Shown here piece after piece: positions 25,768-32,532 of a DNA stretch of 64,000 nt. The notes beneath the pieces were generated by a model that did not search any database, was not told the origin of the DNA, and saw only the letters and a program-made list of their open reading frames with translations. Position 1 is the first letter of the stretch. Every line of letters starts with the position of its first letter. Source of the stretch: Roseateles puraquae (GTDB lineage: Bacteria; Pseudomonadota; Gammaproteobacteria; Burkholderiales; Burkholderiaceae_C); contig NZ_NISI01000003.1 in assembly GCF_002205845.1 (NCBI RefSeq), positions 62,001 to 126,000 on the forward strand, given 5' to 3'. The position numbers and the translations under genes are program-made.

Positions 25768-26646
25768 ATGCACTTCGATTTCTCGCCCCTGCTGCGCTAT
25801 CTGCTCCGTCGACTGGTGCGCATCGCCATCTCCTCCGGCATCACCTACCAGGCGTTTTGCAAGCTGTTGCGCTCGGTGTACTTCGAGGTGGCCAGCGAGT
25901 TCGAACCCGTCAAGGGCAAGCCCAACTCCGACAGCCGCGTCAGCCTGCTCACCGGCCTGCCGCGCCGCGAGGTGCGCGCGCTGCGCGAAAGCGCTGATGC
26001 GCCGCCCCAGCCCAAACCCAACATCGAGCGCCTGGTGCTGGACGCCTGGACGTCGTCCCTCGACTTCATGGACGCCCATGGCGACATGCTGCCGCTGCCC
26101 CGCACCCAGCGCCAGGGTGGTACGCGCTCGTTCGAGGCCCTGGTGGAGCGTGTCAACAAGGACATCCGCGCCCGGGCCCTGCTCGATGAATGGTTGCGCA
26201 AGGGCTTCGTGACCCTCGACGAGCAGGACCGCGTCGTGCTGGTGCAGCGTCGCTCCACCGGGCTGGTGGAAGGCGCCTCGGGCACCGGCTTGCTGCTCAG
26301 CGAAATGGTGTCAGACCTGCTCCACGGGTTTGACCAGGTCTATCTGCACGAGCAGCCGGTGCCGGGCTTCGGCTTCAACGTTGTCTACGGGCATCGCCTC
26401 ACGGAGGCCTCGGCCCAGCTGATCTGTTCCACCGCGCAGCGCGAGGGCGTGCAACTGATGAAGCGCATCAACCGCCTTGTGGTGGAGCGCGAAGCCCTGG
26501 ATGCGCGCAGCGAAGGGGCCACGCGCCGCGTGATGATCGGCTTCGGCACCTACCAGACGGACGGCGAGCAGGACCCGGGCCTGATGGCCGCCGGCTCCGC
26601 CGCCGACGGGCCTGCCGGTTCGCCGACGGCAGGCCACACCGCCTGA
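25768..26646 (+). CDS. DUF6502 family protein
   Basis: Protein of 292 residues that I place in DUF6502 from the N-terminal pattern: YQAFCKLLRSVYFEVASEFEP, SDSRVSLLTGLPRREVRALRE. This segment resembles a winged helix-turn-helix with a conserved LLTG-x-x-RREV core, so DNA binding is possible. The family is widespread in proteobacteria with unknown function. The C-terminus is a low-complexity Ala/Gly/Asp tail. Start chosen at MHFDFSPLL. It lies 79 bases after the receptor and converges with the GGDEF-EAL gene (14-base gap). Confidence 0.75.
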   Translation: MHFDFSPLLRYLLRRLVRIAISSGITYQAFCKLLRSVYFEVASEFEPVKGKPNSDSRVSLLTGLPRREVRALRESADAPPQPKPNIERLVLDAWTSSLDFMDAHGDMLPLPRTQRQGGTRSFEALVERVNKDIRARALLDEWLRKGFVTLDEQDRVVLVQRRSTGLVEGASGTGLLLSEMVSDLLHGFDQVYLHEQPVPGFGFNVVYGHRLTEASAQLICSTAQREGVQLMKRINRLVVEREALDARSEGATRRVMIGFGTYQTDGEQDPGLMAAGSAADGPAGSPTAGHTA

Positions 26647-26660
26647 ACGGCCGCGGCCCG

Positions 26661-29048
26661 TCAGAAGTCGGTGCCGAACATCGTCGTCGGCGGTGCCGAC
26701 AGATGAGTGGAGCGCCAGGGCATGATGCGTGAATCCACCTCGTCGACCGGGCCGGTGACGGGGCGACCCGCCAGCCAGTCGCGCAGCTTGGTCAGCGGCA
26801 TGGGGCGGGCGACCAGGTAACCCTGCACTTCGTCGCACTGGATGGCGCGCACCACGGCCAGTTCGCGCTCCGACTCCACCCCTTCAGCCACGGTGCGCAT
26901 GCCCAGCACCCGCGCCATCTTCACGATGGTGTTGACGATGGCCCGTGCGTCGGCATGCTCGGTGAGCGAGCGCACGAACGACCGGTCGATCTTCAGCGTG
27001 TGGAAGGGGAAGGCACGCAGGTAGGCAAGCGATGAGAAGCCCGTGCCGAAATCATCCAACGCCACCTGCACGCCCAGCTCCCGAAGCGCATGCAAGCGCT
27101 TCAAGGCCGCGGGGGCGTCCTCGAGCATCAGCGATTCGGTCACTTCCAGGTGCAGCAACCGCGGTGCCACGCCGGCGCCCCGCAGAATGCGCTCGACGCT
27201 GCTCACGAACCCGGGGTCCATCAACTGCAGCGGCGACACGTTCACAGCCACGTTCAGCTCGCGCAGTTCGCGTGCTGCCTGGCAAGCCTGCTGCAGGGCC
27301 AGCACGCCGAGTTCATGGATGAGGCCGCAGCGCTCCGCCGCTGGGATGAACTCGCCGGGCGAGATCGAACCGAGCACCGGATGCTCCCAGCGCATCAACG
27401 CCTCCACACCCAGAGCCTGCAGGCTGCGGGCATCGACCTTGGGCTGGAAGTGCAACTCGAACTGCCCCTGGGCCAGCCCTTCGCGCAAGGCCTGCTCCAC
27501 CGTGTGCATGCGCCGGCTGGCAGCGCCCAGCGAGCTCGCGTACACGACGCTGCGCCCCCGACCGGAGCGTTTGGCGTCGTACAACGCCAGGTCAGCGTTG
27601 ACCATCAGGTCTTCGACGTTGGCAATGCTCGCGTCCAACCGAGCCAGGCCAACGCTGGCCCCCACATGCAGGCGCTTGGGCCCCAGTTCGATGGGCTCGC
27701 TGAGACGCTCGATGACCAGCGCGGCCATCACCTGCGGCGCGCGAGCCGGTGCCTGGCCCAGACGCAGCATGGCGAACTCGTCGCCCCCCAGGCGCCCCAC
27801 CAGATCGCCCTCTTCTGCCAGGGCCAGCAAACGCCCTGCCACCACGCGCAGCACTTCGTCGCCAGCCGAATGGCCTGAGCTGTCATTGACCACCTTGAAG
27901 TGATCCAGGTCGATCGACAGCAGCCAGCCGGCGCGGCCGAGCGACATGGCGGCCTGCGCGGCGTTCATCAGAGCCCGCCGGTTGGCCAGGCCGGTCAGCG
28001 GGTCCTGCTCGGCCTGCAGCCGCAACTGGTTCTCAAAGCGCTGGGCATCGGTGATGTCGGCGATAACCCCGCGCCAGCCCGTGCCCCCGGCGCCCTCCAC
28101 CGGTCCGATCGGCTTGGCGCTCAGTGCCCACCAGCGCGCCTGCTCGCCGCGGCCGATCTGCAGCTTGAGGTCGCGGAAAGGCTTGCCCAGTGCCCAGGCG
28201 GCGAGCAGCGGGCCCGCCTCGTGGGAGCGGCTCGCAAACCACTGCGGCAGCTTGACCTCGCCCAGCTGCTCTTGGGGCACGCCCATCAGGCCGGCCAGCC
28301 GGGGCGAACGATGCACCAGATGGCCGCCGGCATCGGTCTCCCAGAGGGCATCGCTCGCGTTTTCCTCGAAGTCCCGCAGCAGCAGCGACACCACCTGCTG
28401 CTGCCGCGCATGCAGGAAGCGCGCACGCAACAGCGCCGTCGACTGCCGCGCGAGCCCCATGGCCGCAAAGGAGACGACGGTGGCGTAACTCAGCAGCAGC
28501 ACCGCCACCGCCACGAAGATCGGTTCGTTCGCACGCCACAGCGCCACGAGCGAACCGGCCACGATGAGCCATGTGTAGACGAGACTGGCCCAAGGCAACA
28601 TGGCCAGGGCGAACGCGCCCGCGCCCAGCATGCCGGTGACGAGGGTGGCAATCAGCACCCGCTCCGACGCGGCCGCAGGTGCGAACCACAACGCCGCCGC
28701 CCCGCCCCAGCAGGCCCCCAGCAAAGCCGCATGCAGCGTGCCACGGCGGTAACCCTTGGGCGACACCTTGGCCGCAACCCGGCCGCGGCCTGACCACCAG
28801 CCCCACAGCCCGAACAGCGCGACCAGCACGATCGCGACCACCCACGCCACCAGCCAGGCGCCGCCCGCGGCACCCACGGCCACGCAGATCAGGCCTGCCG
28901 AGATCAGGTTGGCGGCCATCAACAACGGAGTCAGTCGCGACAACTGGGCCAGGTGCTCCGCGCGAATGCGTGCGGACTCCACGTCCGCTGCGGCATACAG
29001 CTCGAACGTGCGTCGCAATCGTTCCCCAAACCCCTCGGGCCGCGTCAT
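26661..29048 (-). CDS. Membrane GGDEF-EAL c-di-GMP protein with PAS domain
   Basis: Protein of 795 residues. Residues about 35-215 form five or six membrane helices, about 225-345 a PAS-like sensor (ENASDALWETDAGGHLVHRSPRLAGLMG), about 350-510 a GGDEF domain with intact RLGGDEF, and about 525-770 an EAL domain with intact GVEALMRW, EVTESLML, LDDFGTGFSSL and KIDRSFV. Both cyclase and phosphodiesterase activities are possible. The RxxD product-inhibition site five residues before GGDEF reads EEGD, so feedback inhibition at that site is probably lost. Start at MTRPEGFG; a 36-residue upstream extension is less likely. It lies divergent from the receiver/CheD/PilZ genes. Confidence 0.9.
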   Translation of the reverse strand: MTRPEGFGERLRRTFELYAAADVESARIRAEHLAQLSRLTPLLMAANLISAGLICVAVGAAGGAWLVAWVVAIVLVALFGLWGWWSGRGRVAAKVSPKGYRRGTLHAALLGACWGGAAALWFAPAAASERVLIATLVTGMLGAGAFALAMLPWASLVYTWLIVAGSLVALWRANEPIFVAVAVLLLSYATVVSFAAMGLARQSTALLRARFLHARQQQVVSLLLRDFEENASDALWETDAGGHLVHRSPRLAGLMGVPQEQLGEVKLPQWFASRSHEAGPLLAAWALGKPFRDLKLQIGRGEQARWWALSAKPIGPVEGAGGTGWRGVIADITDAQRFENQLRLQAEQDPLTGLANRRALMNAAQAAMSLGRAGWLLSIDLDHFKVVNDSSGHSAGDEVLRVVAGRLLALAEEGDLVGRLGGDEFAMLRLGQAPARAPQVMAALVIERLSEPIELGPKRLHVGASVGLARLDASIANVEDLMVNADLALYDAKRSGRGRSVVYASSLGAASRRMHTVEQALREGLAQGQFELHFQPKVDARSLQALGVEALMRWEHPVLGSISPGEFIPAAERCGLIHELGVLALQQACQAARELRELNVAVNVSPLQLMDPGFVSSVERILRGAGVAPRLLHLEVTESLMLEDAPAALKRLHALRELGVQVALDDFGTGFSSLAYLRAFPFHTLKIDRSFVRSLTEHADARAIVNTIVKMARVLGMRTVAEGVESERELAVVRAIQCDEVQGYLVARPMPLTKLRDWLAGRPVTGPVDEVDSRIMPWRSTHLSAPPTTMFGTDF

Positions 29049-29396
29049 CTGAGCGCCAAGTCCTTCTGCGTTCTTTGGGCGGCGATCGTATCGATCAGGA
29101 ATGGCCGTCGGTGCCATGTCTGAGCGCCATCCGTGCCGGATGCCTCGCATCCGCATGACTTCACACAGCCTCCCGCAGCCCGTTCACCAAGACGGGGCAC
29201 GCGGCGACGCATCGACCCGCCAACTAGTGCGCACAAACCGCCGCCGCGTCAGCGAAGCCGGCCGCTCGGGTGCGCCACCCAGCGCACACATTTGGCAAAA
29301 TTGATATCCAATGAAGCAAATAAAACAAATGAAGGCAATCTCGAAGCGGACAAATGATTGAAACAACACTCCCCGACGGCTTCAACTGAGCTCGCC
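29049..29396. other. Divergent intergenic region of the GGDEF-EAL and receiver genes
   Basis: A 348-base gap. Bases 29291-29370 are conspicuously AT-rich for this genome (TTTGGCAAAATTGATATCC, then AATAAAACAAATG), which marks the likely promoter zone for both directions. I could not place confident -35/-10 pairs, and no FliA-type TAAA-N15-GCCGATAA site was seen. Nothing coding is evident. Confidence 0.5.
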
Positions 29397-29768
29397 ATGG
29401 CCAAGACCATCCTGATCGTCGATGACTCCACCTCCCTGCGCACGGTCGTGCAACTGGCGCTCAAGCGCGCCGGCTACGACGTGCTGGAGGCTGACGACGG
29501 GATCGCCGCGCTCGCGGTGCTCAGCCAGGCACCCAAGGTTCACCTGATCGTGTGCGACCTTCACATGCCCCACATGGATGGCCTCGACTTCGTCGCCCAG
29601 CTGCAGCAGCACCCGCGACACCGCTTCATCCCGGTCGTGATGCTCACCACCGGGTGTGAAGACGCGGCCCTCGCACGCATCCGCGAGGCCGGCGTCAAGG
29701 CCTGCCTCGCCAAACCCCTCAACCCACCACAGCTGCTGGACGCCGTGTCGCGGCTCGCGCTTGCCTGA
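29397..29768 (+). CDS. CheY-like single-domain response regulator
   Basis: Receiver-only protein of 123 residues. Conserved residues are the acidic pair D9/D10, phospho-acceptor D54 (IVCD), T84 and K106 in AKP, so phosphorylation and switching should work. There is no output domain; it would act by protein contact, as CheY does on the flagellar switch or on a histidine kinase. It is followed by cheD and a PilZ gene. The start MAKTILIVDD is the family start; an alternative TTG 13 codons upstream is less likely. Confidence 0.9.
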   Translation: MAKTILIVDDSTSLRTVVQLALKRAGYDVLEADDGIAALAVLSQAPKVHLIVCDLHMPHMDGLDFVAQLQQHPRHRFIPVVMLTTGCEDAALARIREAGVKACLAKPLNPPQLLDAVSRLALA

Positions 29769-29885
29769 CGCTGGAGTTCGCATGCCACCCCTGCTCACCG
29801 CCGCCCAGCCCAGCGCCACTGGCTGCCGCCACCACACGGTCCGGACAGACGGTGCCGGTGGCACGCCCGCCCCGGGAGCTCAACC

Positions 29886-30446
29886 ATGAATGCCCCCCTT
29901 TTCCCGCTGCGCCGGCTGACGCTGCACCCCGGTGATGTCGCCTGCGTCGACCGCGGGGAACGGCTGGACACCCTGCTCGGCAGCTGCGTCGCGATCCTGC
30001 TGACCGACCCGCAGCGCTCGGTGGGCGCGATGTGCCACGTGGTACACGCTGGCGCCCCCCAGGGACTGCCGACGCGCGACACGGCCTATGGCGACGCCGC
30101 CCTGGCCGAGATGATCCGCTTGCTGCGCCTGCGGGGCATCGACCCGCAGCAATGCCTGGCCTGGGTGTACGGCGGCGGCAATATGTTTCCGGCGCGCTTC
30201 GGCCAAACGGCGGCAGACGGCCACGTGGGCGCGGCGAACTTCGAGTGGGCACTCGGCGCGCTTCACCAGGCGGGCATCCGCGTTCTGGGTGTGGCGCTGG
30301 GGGGCCATGCCTACCGAAAGCTGCGCTGGACGGTCGGCCCCGAGGCGCCCGAAGTCGAAACCGTTTCCATGACCCGGCCGCCCGTGCCGCCGGCGCGAGA
30401 GGGCACGGCCATCGAAGCGCCGAAACCAGTTCACGCACGGGGCTGA
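29886..30446 (+). CDS. cheD: Chemoreceptor glutamine deamidase CheD
   Basis: Enzyme of 186 residues that deamidates glutamines of chemoreceptors to glutamate, tuning their signalling. The papain-like catalytic residues are visible: Cys in LLGSCVAILL and His in MCHVVHA, with the preceding Thr. GGGN-x-F and VGAANFEWA complete the family pattern. The C-terminal 30 residues are a Pro-rich extension. GGGAG lies upstream. Receptors, CheA, CheW and CheB are not in this window, so it must serve a system encoded elsewhere or beyond it. Confidence 0.9.
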   Translation: MNAPLFPLRRLTLHPGDVACVDRGERLDTLLGSCVAILLTDPQRSVGAMCHVVHAGAPQGLPTRDTAYGDAALAEMIRLLRLRGIDPQQCLAWVYGGGNMFPARFGQTAADGHVGAANFEWALGALHQAGIRVLGVALGGHAYRKLRWTVGPEAPEVETVSMTRPPVPPAREGTAIEAPKPVHARG

Positions 30447-30559
30447 AACCGCTACGCTCAGGCCGGTGCGGCGCGTTGCGCTTCACCACCCTGTCATGCG
30501 GGGCTGGTCTGCTCCAGCCTGTCTGCATTGCCCACGAAGCCCGTGAGGAGCGAACGCCC

Positions 30560-30979
30560 ATGACCTCGCCCGACCAGCGCCGCTACCCCCGCGTCGAATT
30601 CTTTCTTGTGCCTGAGGCGCACGAGCAGTTGCCCGTCTGGGTTATCAAGCCGGAGAGCGCCACCGACGGCCGCGCCGGGGTGGTGGTCAACCTCAGCGAG
30701 GGTGGCTTGCAGATCGCCGTCTCCGCCGACGAGCCTCTGCAAGGGCAGCATTACGAGATGCGGCTGCTGCTCGGCGAGGACGATGGCGTGCCCTTGTTCA
30801 GCGCCGATGTGCGCCGTGTGTGGAGCCGCCCCCTGAACTGCAGCGCCCAGCTCGGCGGCTTCGAGTTCGCGAGCCACAGCTCCGAGGCGGAGCAATTCCT
30901 GGTGGCCCAGACCGCCCATGTCACGGCGCGGCGCTGGGTGCACTGCGTGCTGGTGGAGCGCATGACCGCCTTGGCCTGA
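30560..30979 (+). CDS. PilZ-domain c-di-GMP-binding protein
   Basis: Single PilZ domain of 139 residues. The c-di-GMP-binding elements are visible: the RRYPR segment (RxxxR) at about residues 7-11 and NLSEGGLQI (equivalent to DxSxxG) at about 48-56. GAGGAG at ideal spacing fixes the start. It follows cheD by 113 bases and lies across from a GGDEF-EAL gene, so it may translate c-di-GMP level into motility or adhesion control; the target is not known. It converges with the methionine aminopeptidase gene. Confidence 0.85.
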   Translation: MTSPDQRRYPRVEFFLVPEAHEQLPVWVIKPESATDGRAGVVVNLSEGGLQIAVSADEPLQGQHYEMRLLLGEDDGVPLFSADVRRVWSRPLNCSAQLGGFEFASHSSEAEQFLVAQTAHVTARRWVHCVLVERMTALA

Positions 30980-30997
30980 GCGCCGCGCGACCCGCCG

Positions 30998-31792
30998 TCA
31001 GTCGATGGGCGGATAGTCGCCCAGCCCGTCCGGCCAGGGCGTCAGGATCTCGAAGCCGTCTTTCGTGACGGTCACCATGTGCTCCCATTGGGCTGACAAC
31101 GAATGGTCCCGGGTGACCACCGTCCAGCCGTCGGCCAGCTCCCGCACGCCGGGGCCACCGGCATTGATCATGGGCTCGATCGTGAAGATCATGCCCTCCT
31201 GAAGGCGCAGGCCCTCGCCCGGGCGGCCGAAGTGGTTGACGTGCGGCTCGTCGTGATAGACGTCGCCGATGCCGTGGCCGCCGTACTCCCGCACCACGCT
31301 GAAGCCCGCCTCGTGCGCCACCTTCTGGATGGCAAAGCCCACGTCTCCCAGCGTCGCCCCCGGCCGCACCTGGCGGATGCCGGCACGCAGGGCCTCGTAG
31401 GTCGTCATGACCAGGCGGCGGGCCAGCACATTGGCCTCGCCCACGATGAACATGCGGCTGCTGTCGCCGAACCAGCCGTCCTTGGTCAGCGTCACGTCGA
31501 TGTTGACGATGTCGCCCTTCTTGAGCTTCTTGTCCTTGCTCGGGATGCCGTGGCAGACCACATGATTGGGCGAGATGCAGGCCGTGCGCGGGTAGCCGTG
31601 GTAACCGATGTTGGACGGGATGCACTTGAGCGTGCCCACGATGTAGTCGTGGCAGAGGTCGTCCAGCTCGGCCGTGGTCACGCCGGGCACCACATGGGGC
31701 TTGAGCATGGCCAGCACTTCGGCGATGAGGTGCCCCGCTTCGCGCGCACGGGCGACCTCATCGGGTGTGCGGATCTTGATGCTGCGGCTCAT
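30998..31792 (-). CDS. map: Type I methionine aminopeptidase
   Basis: Metalloprotease of 264 residues that removes the initiator methionine from nascent proteins. The pita-bread fold ligands are visible: Asp in NIDVTLTKDG and GDSSRMF, His in GHGIGDVYHDEPH, Glu in IFTIEPMI and Glu in WEHMVTVTKDG. All active-site residues appear intact. Its start overlaps the stop of the ParD-like gene by 4 bases (ATGA), so it is translationally coupled to it. In most bacteria the housekeeping map lies near rpsB; whether this is the only copy or an extra one cannot be seen here. Confidence 0.92.
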   Translation of the reverse strand: MSRSIKIRTPDEVARAREAGHLIAEVLAMLKPHVVPGVTTAELDDLCHDYIVGTLKCIPSNIGYHGYPRTACISPNHVVCHGIPSKDKKLKKGDIVNIDVTLTKDGWFGDSSRMFIVGEANVLARRLVMTTYEALRAGIRQVRPGATLGDVGFAIQKVAHEAGFSVVREYGGHGIGDVYHDEPHVNHFGRPGEGLRLQEGMIFTIEPMINAGGPGVRELADGWTVVTRDHSLSAQWEHMVTVTKDGFEILTPWPDGLGDYPPID

Positions 31793-32052
31793 GCGCGCAC
31801 CTTCGCGGCCGCCTTGGTGGCCGGCTTGGCCGACACGCCGCGCCCGGTGAGCGCCGCGATGTCGAGACCGCCGTCCTGCTCCGCACGGATGAGCAACTGG
31901 CAGATCTCGCTGTGGTTCAGCTGCGGATGCAATTCAGCCAACATGCCGATGCGCATCCAGTGCTCGGCTTGTGCATTGATGGAACGCGACAAGGCCTGGC
32001 TCGCCAGGCGCAGGCTCTCGTGCATCGGATCGGAGATTTTGACGATTCCCAT
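31789..32052 (-). CDS. ParD-like antitoxin-family protein
   Basis: Protein of 87 residues of the ParD-like family (PF11903 type). The N-terminus MGIVKISDPMHESLRLASQALSRSINAQAEHWMRIG is a ribbon-helix-helix DNA-binding motif like that of type II antitoxins; the C-terminus is Lys/Ala-rich and flexible. The partner gene expected to be a toxin is instead methionine aminopeptidase, overlapping by 4 bases. A repeated TATACG operator lies just upstream (32064-32089), supporting autorepression. No ribosome site precedes the ATG; a GTG three codons upstream is an alternative. A probable -10 box seven bases before the ATG suggests a leaderless message. Confidence 0.8.
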   Translation of the reverse strand: MGIVKISDPMHESLRLASQALSRSINAQAEHWMRIGMLAELHPQLNHSEICQLLIRAEQDGGLDIAALTGRGVSAKPATKAAAKVRA

Positions 32053-32059
32053 GCGGTGC

Positions 32060-32090
32060 ACTATATACGATTCATATACGAACCGTATAC
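32060..32090 (-). promoter_or_regulatory. Operator and promoter of the ParD-like/map operon
   Basis: TATACG occurs at 32064-32069 and 32075-32080, 11 bases apart (one helical turn). The second copy forms an inverted repeat with CGTATA at 32084-32089 (spacer AAC). Ribbon-helix-helix antitoxins bind such arrays as stacked dimers. On the minus strand TATAGT (complement of 32060-32065) is a likely -10 box overlapping the first repeat; transcription would begin at or next to the start codon at 32052. Confidence 0.6.
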
Positions 32091-32097
32091 ACCAAGG

Positions 32098-32532
32098 TCA
32101 GGCCACCACCGCCGCCTCGTAGATGTTCAAGAACTCCGCCGGCATGCGCTTGGGCCGGCCGCTGCTGATCTCGATGCACACCAACGCCCAGCGCCCGCGC
32201 AAGAGCGTGGCACCGTCGCTCGCGCGGCGCAGTTGGAAGCGCCGCTCCATGGTCAGCTTGCCGTCGCTGGCCGTCAGCCAGGTGCCGAGCAGCAATGCCT
32301 CGCCCTCAAAGGACGGCAGCAGGTAGTCGTAGTGGCCCTCGCGGATGGCCATGGCGCGGTCCAGTCGCCGGTAGTCCGCCAGGCTCAGGCCCAGGGCCTC
32401 CGAGTGCGCCCATCCCGCCTGTTCGCACCACTGCACGTAGACGGCGTTGTTGGTGTGGCCCAGGCCGTCGATGTGCTCCGCGGCCGGCGTGAGGGCCAGC
32501 GTGAAGGGCGACGGGCGGTCCCAGTCAGTCAT
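32098..32532 (-). CDS. Acyl-CoA thioesterase (hotdog fold)
   Basis: Hotdog-fold thioesterase of 144 residues, of the 4-hydroxybenzoyl-CoA thioesterase/YbgC type. The signature DGLGHTNNAVYVQWCEQAG contains the catalytic Asp and the GHxNN loop that starts the long central helix. It should hydrolyse an acyl-CoA; chain length and substrate are not readable. It overlaps the end of the SMC gene by 8 bases and so is the last gene of the condensin operon, an odd companion that is probably a positional coupling only. Confidence 0.87.
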   Translation of the reverse strand: MTDWDRPSPFTLALTPAAEHIDGLGHTNNAVYVQWCEQAGWAHSEALGLSLADYRRLDRAMAIREGHYDYLLPSFEGEALLLGTWLTASDGKLTMERRFQLRRASDGATLLRGRWALVCIEISSGRPKRMPAEFLNIYEAAVVA

